Assembly: GCF_021245725.1 (NCBI RefSeq) | Contig: NZ_JAJGSX010000007.1 | Coordinates: 248,001-312,000 of the forward strand | Reading direction: 5' to 3' | DNA length: 64,000 nucleotides | Origin: Pseudonocardia sp. TRM90224 | GTDB taxonomy: Bacteria; Actinomycetota; Actinomycetes; Mycobacteriales; Pseudonocardiaceae | Part shown: positions 1 through 8,736 of the stretch, piece after piece | How positions within the stretch are numbered: position 1 is the stretch's first letter | How the letters are laid out: each line of letters opens with the position of its first letter | Notes under the pieces: generated by a model | The model's database searches: none | What the model saw: only the letters and a program-made list of their open reading frames with translations | What the model was told of the DNA's origin: nothing | Position numbers and translations under genes: made by a program

Positions 1-529
1 TCGACGCGGATGTGAGGGGTTCGAGCCGCGCGATGTAGCGGGCGACGGCGAGGCCGAGGATCTGCACGTTGACCATCCCGACGCGGATCGGCGCGTCGGG
101 CGTGTCGAGCACCGCCACGAGCCGGCCGGTGATCTCCCGGTCGATGAACTCGCGCAGCAGCGCCTGGGCGTGCTCATCGGTCGGGGCCGAGCGGGTGAGC
201 GTGACGAGCGGGGCACGGTCGGACTTGTCGAGGTTCTCCAGGAGCGTCCGGACGATGCGGTTGCCGATGCCGTCGAGACCGCCTTCGAAGATCGAGTCGA
301 TGGCCGGCGGGAGGTCGGGCGGCACCTCGATGGCAGCGGCGAACAGGCCCTTCTTGGTCTCGAAGAAGTAGTAGACCATCGACGGGTCGACCCCGGCCGC
401 GGCGGCGACCGCACGGACGCTCGCGCCCCCGTAGCCGTGCTCGCGGAACAGCACGCGGGCAGCGTCCAGGATCCGCTGCCTGCTCTCCGCGCCTGATCGC
501 CAGCGCCCCGGACGGCCGTGTTCTGCCAT
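1..529 (-). CDS. TetR/AcrR family transcriptional regulator (partial, C-terminus outside window)
   Basis: The N-terminal 176 codons of a TetR-type repressor are visible; the rest runs off the left edge. The start ATG is at 529. A TetR helix-turn-helix occupies roughly residues 15-62, with the recognition helix around VDPSMVYYFFETKKGLF. The following residues are the variable ligand-binding domain. It is divergently transcribed from the FAD monooxygenase at 621, with about 90 bp between them holding an imperfect palindrome, so it probably represses that operon and itself. The ligand cannot be read from the sequence. Confidence 0.9.
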   Translation of the reverse strand, partial: MAEHGRPGRWRSGAESRQRILDAARVLFREHGYGGASVRAVAAAAGVDPSMVYYFFETKKGLFAAAIEVPPDLPPAIDSIFEGGLDGIGNRIVRTLLENLDKSDRAPLVTLTRSAPTDEHAQALLREFIDREITGRLVAVLDTPDAPIRVGMVNVQILGLAVARYIARLEPLTSAS

Positions 530-575
530 GACGGGGGCAGTCTAGGCGGACCTTTCCCCACCATGCGTTGAAGTT

Positions 576-598
576 TTGGGTAGTGTTTTCTACACCAA
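576..598. promoter_or_regulatory. Candidate TetR operator between divergent genes
   Basis: The arms TTGGGTAG and CTACACCAA form an inverted repeat with one unpaired base, lying 23 bp upstream of the monooxygenase start and about 47 bp from the TetR start. Position and symmetry suit a TetR-family operator. Binding is inferred only. Confidence 0.4.
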
Positions 599-620
599 CT
601 GGTGGAGAAAAGGCGGGAAG

Positions 621-1766
621 ATGCGGGTGATCGTGATCGGTGCAGGTCCGGGCGGGTTGACGCTGGCCCAGGGGCTGCGCGGGGCGGGGATCGACGTCGT
701 CGTGCACGAGCGCGACGGCGAGCGGGGGCGACCGCAGGGGGTGAGCCTGCACGTCGACGACCGCGGGTGGACGGCGTTGCGGGCGTGCCTGCCGCCGGCG
801 CAGGCCGCGATGGCGGAGGCCACGGCAGGTGGCCCGCGGCTGCGGACCCTCTCCGTCGACGAGCGGGACGGCGAGCTCGTGATCGTCGGGGCCGAGCCGC
901 TGAGCGACGCCGGTCCCGTCCGGCCGGGCCGGCAGGTGCACCGTCCGCTGCTGCGGGCCGTGCTGCTCGCCGGGCTGGAGGGAGCCGTGCAGTTCGGCTC
1001 GGCGTTCACGGAGTACGAGGTCGCCGCCGACGGCCACGTGCTGGCGCGGTTCGCCGACGGCAGCACCGAGACCGGCGACGTGCTGGTCGGCGCCGACGGG
1101 ATCGGGTCCGCGGTGCGCCGACAGCTCCTCCCGGACGCTCGCGTGATCGACTCCGGCCGGCGCATGGTGATGGGCGCGACCCCGCTGCGGGCGGTCGCCG
1201 ACACCGGGCTGCCGGAGCTGATCGGCCACAACGCCACCGCCGTCCGGGCCGGCGACACCTTCGTCGCGCTGGGCGTGCTGCGGTTCGGCGAGCCGCCGGT
1301 CGCCGCACGCGACCGGTGGCTGCCCGGCCTGCGCTCGGCAGCCGTCGACGCCGCAGAGGACTACGTGATGTGGGCGCTGCCGGTCACGCGCGAGCAGCTG
1401 GGCTCGACCGGGGCGCCAGAAGCGGTGTGGAGTCGAGCCCGCGTGCTGGTCGCCGCCCAGCACCCGGCGCTGCGGCTCGTCGTCGACGAGGCCTGGCCGG
1501 ACACCACCGTCCCACTACGGATCGGTGTGATCCCGGCCGTCCCGCCGTGGCCGCCCGGCCCGGTCACGGTCATCGGCGACGCCGTGCACCTGGCCCCCGG
1601 CTTCGGCGGGAACCTGGCGATGCGCGACGCGCACCGCCTCCGCGACGCGCTGGTCCGCGCCGCCCGCGGCGAGCAGGACCTGGCGACCGCCATCGGGGCG
1701 TACGAGGACACGATGCGCCGCGAGAGCTTCCCCGCGGTCCCCCGGACCGTCGAGCGCACCGCATGA
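621..1766 (+). CDS. FAD-dependent monooxygenase (group A aromatic hydroxylase type)
   Basis: A 381-residue flavoprotein. The dinucleotide-binding motif GAGPGG is at residues 7-12, an ADG segment lies near residue 157, and the second FAD motif (IGDAVHLAPGFGGN, a GDAxH variant) is near residue 317. Family members use NAD(P)H and O2 to hydroxylate aromatic or polyketide-like substrates. The ATG at 621 is preferred over the upstream in-frame start at 576 because it follows a purine-rich GGAGAAAAGGCGGGAAG tract and begins exactly at the Rossmann strand. It overlaps the next gene by ATGA, so the two form one unit under the divergent TetR gene. The substrate is unknown. Confidence 0.88.
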   Translation: MRVIVIGAGPGGLTLAQGLRGAGIDVVVHERDGERGRPQGVSLHVDDRGWTALRACLPPAQAAMAEATAGGPRLRTLSVDERDGELVIVGAEPLSDAGPVRPGRQVHRPLLRAVLLAGLEGAVQFGSAFTEYEVAADGHVLARFADGSTETGDVLVGADGIGSAVRRQLLPDARVIDSGRRMVMGATPLRAVADTGLPELIGHNATAVRAGDTFVALGVLRFGEPPVAARDRWLPGLRSAAVDAAEDYVMWALPVTREQLGSTGAPEAVWSRARVLVAAQHPALRLVVDEAWPDTTVPLRIGVIPAVPPWPPGPVTVIGDAVHLAPGFGGNLAMRDAHRLRDALVRAARGEQDLATAIGAYEDTMRRESFPAVPRTVERTA

Positions 1767-2386
1767 ACAGCGACCTGCTGACCAGGAGATCGCTCTCCCT
1801 GTTCGCCGCGGTGGGCGGCTGGCGCAGCGTCGCGGAGAGCGTCGCGTCGCGGGTGGTCTTCCTGGTCGCCTATCTCCTGACCGGGCACGTGCCGACGGCC
1901 GCGCTGATCGCCGTCGGGGCAGTGGTGGTGCTCGCGGCGCTGCGGGCGTTCACCGACCGGAAGTTCTGGCAGGCCGCGTTCGGGCTGGTGACGGTCGCAG
2001 GCTCGGCCCTGCTGGCCGGCAGCACCGGGCAGGCCGTCGACTTCTACCTGCCCTCCGTGCTCATCCAGGTGGGCACGGGGGCGGTGGTGCTGGTGTCCAT
2101 CATCGTGCGGTGGCCGCTGGTCGGGCTGGTGGTGGGGGCGCGCCCCGGCGACCGTTTCGGGTGGCGACGCGACCGCGAACGGCTGCGCCGGTACCAGCTG
2201 TGCACGGCCGTCTTCCTGGCGAAGTGCACCATCGCGACGGCGGTGCTGGTGCCGCTCTACGTGGCGGGCCGGGTGACGCCGCTCGGCATCGCGTCCATCC
2301 TGCTCGGCGGCGCACCCGCCGCCGGGCTCTGCGTCTACCTGTGCTGGCGGATCCTGCGCGACCGGCCGGCCGGCGTCGAGGCGTGA
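1763..2386 (+). CDS. DUF3159 family integral membrane protein
   Basis: A 207-residue protein with about five or six hydrophobic segments, matching the actinobacterial DUF3159 family in length and in the central motif FTDRKFWQAAFG. DUF3159 proteins have no settled function and often sit beside regulators or oxidoreductases. The start overlaps the monooxygenase stop (ATGA), implying translational coupling. The gene ends just before the A1 palindrome that separates it from the convergent oxidoreductase. Confidence 0.8.
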   Translation: MNSDLLTRRSLSLFAAVGGWRSVAESVASRVVFLVAYLLTGHVPTAALIAVGAVVVLAALRAFTDRKFWQAAFGLVTVAGSALLAGSTGQAVDFYLPSVLIQVGTGAVVLVSIIVRWPLVGLVVGARPGDRFGWRRDRERLRRYQLCTAVFLAKCTIATAVLVPLYVAGRVTPLGIASILLGGAPAAGLCVYLCWRILRDRPAGVEA

Positions 2387-2423
2387 CCGGTGCGGACCCG
2401 GGCCGTGGCGGCTCGATCGCGAC

Positions 2424-2497
2424 GCGTGCGTTGCGCACGCGAGGGCAGGAAAGCCACTTTCAGGCCCTGTGAGGGCAGGAAAGTGGCTTTCCTGCCC
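2424..2497. repeat. Intergenic palindrome A1 (bidirectional terminator-like)
   Basis: First copy of family A. A small hairpin (GCGTGCG/CGCACGC) is followed by a 19-bp perfect stem, GGGCAGGAAAGCCACTTTC (2443-2461) pairing with 2479-2497, with the loop holding a further GGGCAG copy. It lies between the convergent gene ends at 2386 and 2526. Other copies are at 32450, 38346, 51985 and 56847. Confidence 0.85.
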
Positions 2498-2525
2498 TTC
2501 CCCGGGGCCGGGGCGGGCCCCGGCG

Positions 2526-3440
2526 CTACCCGACCTGGATGATCGTCTTCCCCGGCGTGCGGCGGCCGCGGGCGAAGGCGGCGGCGGTCTCGGCGAGCGG
2601 TCGCACATCGCCGACAACAGGCTTGAGCCGCCCGGTCCGCACGCGCTCGGCGAGGTCGGCCAGCCGGGCGCGGTCCGGCTCGACGACGAAGAAGATCGCC
2701 CGCCCGTCCGCCGGCTGCACGGTCGGCGGTGCGGCGATGGTGACGAGGGTGCCGCCCGCGCGCACCAGCGCGGTCGACCGCTCCAGGATGCTGCCGCCGA
2801 TGACGTCGAACACCACGTCCACCTGGCCGACGTCCTGCAGGTCGTCGGCGTCCAGGTCGAGGAAGGTGTGCGCGCCGAGGCCGAGCGCGACCTCGCGGTC
2901 GGCGGCCCGGCCGGTGCCGATCACGTGGGCGCCCACGTCGCGCGCGAGCTGCACGGCGATCGAGCCGACGCCGCCGGCGGCGCCGTGCACGACGACGGTC
3001 TGGCCGATGGTCAGGTCGGCGTGGTCGAACAGCCCCTGCCACGCGGTCAGTCCGGAGATGGGCAAGGCGGCGGCGACGGTGTGGTCGATGTCGGCCGCGA
3101 GCGGGGCGAGGTTGCGGGCCTCCACCGCGGTGTACTCGGCCAGCGACCCGTTGCGCGTCCAGTCGGCCAGCCCGAACACGCGCTGGCCCACCGTCAGGCC
3201 GGTGGTGCCGTAGCCGAGCTCGGCCACAACCCCCGACAGCTCGTGCCCGGGGATGGTGGGCGTCCGATCGCGCCCGGATCGGTCGGTCCACGTGCCCGGC
3301 CAGTCCAGCTCTCCGGGGGTGAAACCCGCCGCGTGCACTCGCACGACGACGTCGTTCTCCGCGGCGTGGGGGTACGGCATGTCGGTCAGGGTGAGCCCGT
3401 CGACACCTGCCTCACGGTCCTGCGCGGTGATCGCTTGCAT
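2526..3440 (-). CDS. NADP-dependent quinone oxidoreductase, zinc-free MDR family
   Basis: A 304-residue medium-chain reductase of the QOR/zeta-crystallin group. An N-terminal GroES-like domain spans about residues 25-110, followed by a Rossmann domain with the nucleotide-binding segment VVVHGAAGGVGSIAVQLA near residues 147-164. Zinc-ligand cysteines of true alcohol dehydrogenases are absent. Such enzymes reduce quinones or alpha,beta-unsaturated carbonyls with NADPH. It stands alone between the A1 palindrome and the serine hydrolase. Confidence 0.85.
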   Translation of the reverse strand: MQAITAQDREAGVDGLTLTDMPYPHAAENDVVVRVHAAGFTPGELDWPGTWTDRSGRDRTPTIPGHELSGVVAELGYGTTGLTVGQRVFGLADWTRNGSLAEYTAVEARNLAPLAADIDHTVAAALPISGLTAWQGLFDHADLTIGQTVVVHGAAGGVGSIAVQLARDVGAHVIGTGRAADREVALGLGAHTFLDLDADDLQDVGQVDVVFDVIGGSILERSTALVRAGGTLVTIAAPPTVQPADGRAIFFVVEPDRARLADLAERVRTGRLKPVVGDVRPLAETAAAFARGRRTPGKTIIQVG

Positions 3441-3497
3441 GATCGGTACCTTTCAGATCGGCCAGGGGAGCCGACGATGCGCTCGACGCCGTGGACG

Positions 3498-4700
3498 CTA
3501 CCCCCGCCCGTACAGCTCACCGATGACCATCCGCGCCATCTCGACCGCCGGCGCGCGGCCGTCCGGCGCAGGCGCCAGCGACGCCCAGACCACAACGGTG
3601 ATCTTCCGGGTCGGGTCGTGCCCCACGAAGGTGTTGAAGCCGGGGAGCTCGCCCGTGTGCCCGTACATCGGCCCGAACTTGGCCAGCGCCAGCCCGTAGC
3701 CGACGCTCTGCGGGTCGGCGGGATCGACCGGCTGGATGCTCGCCAGCCGGGTGTGCTGCATCGCCGGGCCGAGCAGGCCGCCGCCGACCAGCGCCTCCGC
3801 GTAGTTCGCGAGGTCGTCGGAGGTCGAGATGCCGGCGCCGGCGCTCCAGGCCCACGAGGGGTTGGAGAACGTCACGTCGATCGGCGCGAGCGTGCCGGCC
3901 GCCGCCGCGGCCTGCTTCTCCGGTGAAAGCACGTTGGTGTCGATCGTCTCGACGTTCGTGCCGTACGTGTAGCCGTTCGGGTGCGGGCTCGGCAGCGCGT
4001 TCGACGTCGCCGGGAACGCCGAGCCGCCCAGGCGGAGCGGGGCGAAGATGCGCCGCTCGAACTCGGTGGCCAGCGGGTTGCCGGTGATCTGCTCGATGAT
4101 GCGCCCGAGCAGCGCCGTGTTGGTGTTGGAGTAGAAGTAGCCCTGGCCGGGCGGGAACCGGACGGGTTCGGCAAGCCCGATCCTGATCAGCTCCTCGGGC
4201 GGGAACACCGTCTCCGGCGCGGTGTCCAGGATCCGGTTCAGCTCGGGCGACGCCGTGTAGTTGCCGAGCCCGCTGCGCATGGTGAGCAGCTGCTCGACGG
4301 TGATCGCCGCGCCGTTCGGGACGTCCGGCCGGTACGTCGCGACCGGGTCGGCGAGGCGCAGCCTGCCTTCGTCGACCAGCTGCAGGACCACCGTGCCCGT
4401 CCAGGTCTTGGTGACGCTGCCGATGCGCACGTGATCGCCCGGCTGCACCGGATCCGTGCCGCGGAAGGTCCGCGTGCCGAACGCGCCCGTCCAGTCGCCC
4501 AGGTCGGCCGACCGCACCCTTACGACGGCGCCGGTGACGAGCAGGTCGCGGACGAGCTCTTCCAGCTCCGGCCGCAACTTCGTCGCGTAGCCGGGCACGG
4601 CCGACGCGGACGGGCGCGGGTCGACGGGCGCCGCGGCGCAGGCCGCCAGCGCCAGCCCGGTGGTCAAGGTGGCTGCAACAACGCGCAGTCGGATCGACAT
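3498..4700 (-). CDS. Serine hydrolase, class C beta-lactamase / D-Ala-D-Ala carboxypeptidase family lipoprotein
   Basis: A 400-residue exported penicillin-binding-type serine hydrolase. The three family motifs are present: SVTK (SxxK, nucleophile) near residue 94, YSN (YxN) near 190, and HTG near 348. The ATG at 4700 follows a GGAGG site and begins a lipoprotein signal peptide with lipobox LAAC, so a longer upstream reading is not needed. The product should be tethered outside the membrane and act on peptidoglycan-like or ester substrates. Actual beta-lactamase activity cannot be claimed. Confidence 0.88.
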   Translation of the reverse strand: MSIRLRVVAATLTTGLALAACAAAPVDPRPSASAVPGYATKLRPELEELVRDLLVTGAVVRVRSADLGDWTGAFGTRTFRGTDPVQPGDHVRIGSVTKTWTGTVVLQLVDEGRLRLADPVATYRPDVPNGAAITVEQLLTMRSGLGNYTASPELNRILDTAPETVFPPEELIRIGLAEPVRFPPGQGYFYSNTNTALLGRIIEQITGNPLATEFERRIFAPLRLGGSAFPATSNALPSPHPNGYTYGTNVETIDTNVLSPEKQAAAAAGTLAPIDVTFSNPSWAWSAGAGISTSDDLANYAEALVGGGLLGPAMQHTRLASIQPVDPADPQSVGYGLALAKFGPMYGHTGELPGFNTFVGHDPTRKITVVVWASLAPAPDGRAPAVEMARMVIGELYGRG

Positions 4701-4851
4701 CGAACCTCCACGAGTGGGAACCCTCGGCGGCGCCGGCCCCCGATCGTGGCGTCCGACTGAGTGTCGCTCTCCCATCGCCGCAGGTCGAGGGCCTGACGCC
4801 GCGATATTTCAGTGAAAGGCGGATGAAACGTGTGCGGGTCATCCTCTGCTC

Positions 4852-5511
4852 ATGCCGAACGCCGCCGCCGTCGACACCTGGGACATGGTTGTCGTCCACC
4901 GGTTCTTCCGCCGGGAGTTCGCCCGCCTGCCCGCGACGATCCGCGCGGTGCCCGACGGCGACACCGCGCGCGCCGACGTCGTCGGCGGCTGGCTCGCCGA
5001 CGTCGCGGGAGCGCTGCACCACCACCACACCGGCGAGGACGAGCTGCTGTGGCCGGCGCTGCGGGAGCGCGTCGCGGTGCGCGCCGACCTGGTGGCCCGG
5101 ATGGAGGAGCAGCACGACCGGATGAGCGAGCTGCTGCACACCGTCGACGAGCTGCTGCCCGGCTGGCGACGCTCCGCGGCCGTCGGCGACCGCAACAAGC
5201 TGGCCGACGTCGTCGAGCACGCCTCCCGAGTGCTCGACGAGCACCTCGTCGAGGAGGAGCTCTGGATCCTGCCGCTCGTCGCGCAGCACATCACCCACGA
5301 GGAGTGGGCGACGCTCGGCGAGCGCGGCAAGGACTCGCTGCCCAAGGCGGGCAAGAAGGCCTTCCTGATCCTCGGCGCGATCCTCGCCGACGCCGACGTC
5401 GAGGAACGGACCCGCTTCCTCAAGATGCTCCCGCCGCCGCCCCGGATCCTGTACCGGCTCATCGGCGAGCGGATCTACCGCTCGGAGATCACCCGGATCC
5501 ACGGGAGCTGA
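4852..5511 (+). CDS. Hemerythrin HHE-domain protein
   Basis: A 219-residue helical protein with the His/Glu spacing of a hemerythrin-like di-iron site: HHHHTGEDELLWP near residues 56-68, EEQHDRM near 85-91, and DEHLVEEELWILP near 127-139. Members bind O2, NO or metals, and actinobacterial versions are linked to oxidative or nitrosative stress. It is monocistronic and ends at palindrome B1. Confidence 0.85.
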   Translation: MPNAAAVDTWDMVVVHRFFRREFARLPATIRAVPDGDTARADVVGGWLADVAGALHHHHTGEDELLWPALRERVAVRADLVARMEEQHDRMSELLHTVDELLPGWRRSAAVGDRNKLADVVEHASRVLDEHLVEEELWILPLVAQHITHEEWATLGERGKDSLPKAGKKAFLILGAILADADVEERTRFLKMLPPPPRILYRLIGERIYRSEITRIHGS

Positions 5512-5580
5512 AGTTCCCCACCGTTTTGCCAACCTGCACGCCGAAATGCCCGTGCAGGTAGGCAAAACGGTGGGGAAGTT
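5511..5580. repeat. Intergenic palindrome B1
   Basis: Family B copy: left arm TTCCCCACCGTTTTGCC (from 5514), an inner ACCTGCACG stem, a 10-nt loop (5541-5550), and the right arm ending at 5577. The arms are 27 nt with one mismatch. It fills the gap between convergent gene ends at 5511 and 5585. The shape is that of a bidirectional intrinsic terminator without a U tract. Confidence 0.88.
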
Positions 5581-5584
5581 CGGG

Positions 5585-6184
5585 TTACGGGGGGCCGGTC
5601 GCGGCGCGGGCCATCCGGACGAGCGCCTCGGTGAGGTCGGCGAGCGAGCGGTCCTCGTCGTGGCGCCAGTGCCGCACCTGCTCGGCGGTGAGAGCGGCCA
5701 GCAGCGCGCCCGCCCGGACGTCCGGGTCGGGGGTGCCGGCCTCGGCCAGCAGGATGGCGATGTGCTGGCGCCACAGCCGGTGCGAACCGGTGCGCAGCCG
5801 CGCGCCGGAGCTCGCCGTCTGCGACATCGCAACGACGTCGAGGTGCGCGTCGACGAACGCCAGGTACGCGCCGACGAAGGCGGTCAGCCGCTCCCCCGCG
5901 GGCGCGCCGGGGCCGAGCGGCGGCGGACCCGTCAGCATCGCGGCCTGCAGCTGCGACTCGCGCTCGTCGAGCAGCGCAGCCGCGAGGCCCGACTTGTCGC
6001 CGAACCGGCGGTAGAGGGTCCCCTTCCCGACGCCGGCGGCAGCCGCGACGTCGTCCATGCTGACCGTCGCGACCCCGCGCGCGTCGAAGAGCTGCTCCGC
6101 AGCGGCGAGCACCTTCAGCCGGTTGCGCGTCGCGTCGGCGCGCTCCTTCGGGGCGCCGCCGGACAGCAGCGGCAGCTCGGTCAC
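5585..6184 (-). CDS. TetR/AcrR family transcriptional regulator
   Basis: A 199-residue repressor. The helix-turn-helix spans about residues 18-62 (VSMDDVAAAAGVGKGTLYRRFGDK), followed by an all-helical effector domain. It is divergent from the redox operon starting at 6241, and the 56-bp gap contains a perfect 16-bp palindrome. It most likely represses that operon and its own gene. The effector is unknown. Confidence 0.92.
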   Translation of the reverse strand: MTELPLLSGGAPKERADATRNRLKVLAAAEQLFDARGVATVSMDDVAAAAGVGKGTLYRRFGDKSGLAAALLDERESQLQAAMLTGPPPLGPGAPAGERLTAFVGAYLAFVDAHLDVVAMSQTASSGARLRTGSHRLWRQHIAILLAEAGTPDPDVRAGALLAALTAEQVRHWRHDEDRSLADLTEALVRMARAATGPP

Positions 6185-6212
6185 GCCTCGACTCTAACCG
6201 ACCTCGACAGAA

Positions 6213-6228
6213 ACGGACTGCAGTCCGT
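6213..6228. promoter_or_regulatory. TetR operator candidate, perfect 16-bp palindrome
   Basis: ACGGACTGCAGTCCGT is fully self-complementary and lies 12 bp before the GTG start at 6241 and 28 bp from the TetR start. Symmetric sites of this length between divergent genes are typical TetR-family operators. Confidence 0.7.
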
Positions 6229-6240
6229 ATTGTCGCTGGA

Positions 6241-6720
6241 GTGAACCTGACCACCACAGAGGGCCTCGAACTGGTCCGCCGCTACGGGGAGCCGGAGCGC
6301 TGGCTCGCGGTACTGGTGACGCAGCGCGCCGACGGCCGCCCGGCCACCAGCGTCGTCAACGCCGGCGTGCTGCCCCACCCCGTCTCCGCGGAACCGACCG
6401 TCGCGTTCGTCGCGCGCGGCGCCACGGCGAAGCTCACCAACCTCCGCGCCGACCCGTCGGCCACGCTCGTCTTCCGGGCCGGCTGGGAATGGGTCGCCGT
6501 GCGCGGCGCCGCCGAACTGGCCGGCCCCGACGACGAGCTCCCGGGCCTCCCCGACCTGCGGGCGCTGCTGCGCGACATCTACCACGCCGCCGGCGGCCAC
6601 CACTCCGACCTCGACGAGTACGACCGCGCGATGGCGGCCGACCGGCGAACGGCCGTGCTGCTGCGGCCCACATCGTTCACCAGCAACCCTCCCGGGACCG
6701 AGCACGAGGAGACGGCATGA
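6241..6720 (+). CDS. Split-barrel flavin/F420-binding oxidoreductase (PPOX class)
   Basis: A 159-residue protein of the pyridoxamine-phosphate-oxidase-like fold. The core WLAVLVTQRADGRPATSVV and VAFVARGATAKLTNLRADP resemble the actinobacterial TIGR03618/PPOX group that uses F420 or FMN. It begins with GTG at 6241 just after the TetR operator and overlaps the next gene by ATGA. Together with the next two genes it forms a small redox or detoxification operon. The substrate is unknown. Confidence 0.78.
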   Translation: MNLTTTEGLELVRRYGEPERWLAVLVTQRADGRPATSVVNAGVLPHPVSAEPTVAFVARGATAKLTNLRADPSATLVFRAGWEWVAVRGAAELAGPDDELPGLPDLRALLRDIYHAAGGHHSDLDEYDRAMAADRRTAVLLRPTSFTSNPPGTEHEETA

Positions 6721-7364
6721 CGACGATCCAGGTGTGGTCCGACCTGCTCTGCCCGTTCGCCTACGTCGGACTGCTGCGGCTGCGCAGGGCGCGGGCCCGG
6801 CTCGGGCTCGACGTCCAGCTGGAGCACCACACGTTCCCGCTGGAGCTCTTCGACGGCCCGCATCCTCGTCGCGGCACCGACACCGAGGCCGTCGGCGTGG
6901 GCCGGATCGAGCCCGAGGGTCAGTTCAGGGTGTGGGCCGGCCCCGACGACCAGTACCCGCACACCGTCCTGCTGGCGGCGGAGGCCGTGCACGCGGCGAA
7001 CGCGCAGGGTCTGGAGGCCGGCGAGGAGCTCGACCTCGCGTTGAGGCAGGCGTTCTGGACGCACTCCCGCTCGATCAGCCACCGGAAGGTGATCCTCGAC
7101 GTCGCCGGCGCAGTGCCCGCCATCGACACCGAGGCGCTCGCGACCGCGCTGGACAGCGGCCGGCACCGCGCCGACGTCATGGCCGACTTCGCCGTGGCGC
7201 AGACCGACATGATCAAGGGCAGCCCGACGTTCGTGCTGGCGGACGGCTCCACCGCCACGAACCCCGGCATCGAGGTGCACTGGGACGGGCCGTGGGCCGC
7301 CGGGTTCCCGGTGATCGACGCCGACGACGCGACCGTGTACGACGAGCTGCTGAAGCGGGCATGA
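6717..7364 (+). CDS. DsbA-family (FrnE-like) thioredoxin-fold protein
   Basis: A 215-residue thioredoxin-fold protein of the FrnE/2-hydroxychromene-2-carboxylate isomerase group. The N-terminal WSDLLCPFAYVG aligns with the FrnE CPWC region but has Ala where the second Cys should be, so a dithiol redox cycle is unlikely. The substrate-loop motif KGSPTFVLADG near residues 167-177 is typical of the family. It overlaps both neighbours by ATGA. Confidence 0.82.
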   Translation: MTTIQVWSDLLCPFAYVGLLRLRRARARLGLDVQLEHHTFPLELFDGPHPRRGTDTEAVGVGRIEPEGQFRVWAGPDDQYPHTVLLAAEAVHAANAQGLEAGEELDLALRQAFWTHSRSISHRKVILDVAGAVPAIDTEALATALDSGRHRADVMADFAVAQTDMIKGSPTFVLADGSTATNPGIEVHWDGPWAAGFPVIDADDATVYDELLKRA

Positions 7365-8053
7365 CGCCCGTCCTGCGGCGGGTCGTGGTCGGCGTGCTCG
7401 ACACCAACTGCTGGGTGCTGCACGCCGACGGCGACCGGCGCGCGCTCGTCGTCGACCCCGGCGACGACGCGCCCGCCATCGCGGCAGCCGTCACCGACCT
7501 GGACGTGGTGGCGATCGTGCTCACCCACGCGCATTTCGACCACGTGCTGGCCGCGCCGGAACTGGCCGCGCGCTGGCAGGTGCCGGTGCTCGCACACCCC
7601 GGCGATGCCCCGGTCTGGCCGGACGAGCTCGACGTCGTGCGACGCACAGGCTTCTGGGACGCCGGCACGGCGACGGACGACCTGCTCGCGACCACCCCTG
7701 ACCGCCTGCTCCCGCCGGCCGGACCGCTCTGGGACGGGCGCAGCACGCCCGTCGCCGACGGGGAGGTGCTGGAAGTGGGGCAGCTTCGCGTGGAGGTGCT
7801 GCACACGCCCGGCCACTCCCCCGGCGGGATCAGCCTGCTCGTCGGCGAGCATGTACTGACCGGCGACACCCTCTTCCCCGGCGGCCCCGGCCTCACCGGC
7901 ACGCGCCTCTCCGACTTCCCGACGATCATCCGCTCGGTGCGGCGATTGTTCGAGCTGCCCGGCGGCACGCGCGTGCACCCCGGGCACGGCGCCGATACGT
8001 CCATCGGCACCGAACGCCCACACCTGCGCGAGTGGGTCGTGCGGGGTTGGTGA
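7361..8053 (+). CDS. MBL-fold metallohydrolase (glyoxalase II-like)
   Basis: A 230-residue metallo-beta-lactamase-fold hydrolase. The metal motif THAHFDH is near residues 54-60, HTPGHSPG near 147-154, GDTLFPGG near 168-175, and a final HPGHG near 206-210. Members hydrolyse thioesters such as S-lactoylglutathione or mycothiol conjugates. It is the third gene of the TetR-controlled operon, which suggests aldehyde or thiol-conjugate detoxification. Confidence 0.88.
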   Translation: MTPVLRRVVVGVLDTNCWVLHADGDRRALVVDPGDDAPAIAAAVTDLDVVAIVLTHAHFDHVLAAPELAARWQVPVLAHPGDAPVWPDELDVVRRTGFWDAGTATDDLLATTPDRLLPPAGPLWDGRSTPVADGEVLEVGQLRVEVLHTPGHSPGGISLLVGEHVLTGDTLFPGGPGLTGTRLSDFPTIIRSVRRLFELPGGTRVHPGHGADTSIGTERPHLREWVVRGW

Positions 8054-8056
8054 GAT

Positions 8057-8086
8057 GTCACAATCAAACTTTAGATCCTTTGTGAC
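8057..8086 (+). terminator. Hairpin after the redox operon
   Basis: GTCACAA (8057-8063) pairs with TTGTGAC (8080-8086) across a 16-nt AT-rich loop, 4 bp after the metallohydrolase stop. It is a plausible weak terminator and marks the switch to lower-GC DNA. Confidence 0.4.
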
Positions 8087-8224
8087 GAATCAACGAGTCA
8101 CACACTCTGCGTTCACTATTGCAAATATTCTCGCCAAAGTCTGCTACCCTCCACCACGAACCTGCGATTGTTGACTTCCAGAACGAGCCCGACCGGAAGT
8201 CGACGAAGCAGGCGGTGATCACGA

Positions 8225-8736
8225 ATGTTAGACACGAAGTCAGCCAGGTTAATCGTCGCAGCAACAGCTGCGATCTGCATGGCCTTACCGAGCAATATCG
8301 GCGCCAGTGCAGCCGAGACGACCGAGCCAAATCAACCTGGCTCCCGAAACACGAACCCGATCGACTGGACGATTTGAGCGTCTACAGATCAGCTCGCGGA
8401 GACGCAGTACCACTTCGAATCGGGCAGCATAATATTAAGACTGCAGGCGGCTTGGAGTTCGACGGATTCGGCAGGGACCACATCATCGACGACCACGGGA
8501 CCATGGTTCCGGACCCGGTACTCATCAGAACGTTGTCAGGCTCCTGCAAGCCAATCACACTGAACCGCGTTAGATGCGAGTCAGACGAAGCATATGCAGT
8601 CTATGACACCGGACGAGACCCGCGGTCTCCCGACCCCGATATCGTCGGTATCATCACTTCCTACTTCAACAGCCCCTTCGCATGCTGGCAGGGACAAAGA
8701 TGTACTCTCGGAACAAGTACGTTCAAGAGTTCATGA
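8225..8736 (+). pseudogene. Broken gene for a small secreted protein (two frames)
   Basis: An ATG at 8225 opens 50 codons that read like a Sec signal peptide (hydrophobic LIVAATAAICMALPS, then an AxA-like GASAAE) and end at TGA 8375-8377. Downstream, another frame reads smoothly to 8736 through GLEFDGFGRDHIIDDHG and a Cys-bearing C-terminal part. The same region in the first frame is Ser/Thr-rich shadow sequence. I infer one frameshift plus a stop between about 8375 and 8440. A continuous ORF in the downstream frame also exists from 8119 but has no sensible N-terminus. Local GC is clearly lower than in flanking genes. No family recognised. Confidence 0.35.

Noticed and set aside
3517..5832. 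A 771-codon minus-strand open frame
   Set aside because: It shadows the TetR, hemerythrin and serine hydrolase genes and has low-complexity Arg/Pro content.
8064..8330. Minus-strand 88-codon frame over the low-GC island
   Set aside because: No ribosome site or recognisable features, and it opposes the signal-peptide reading.
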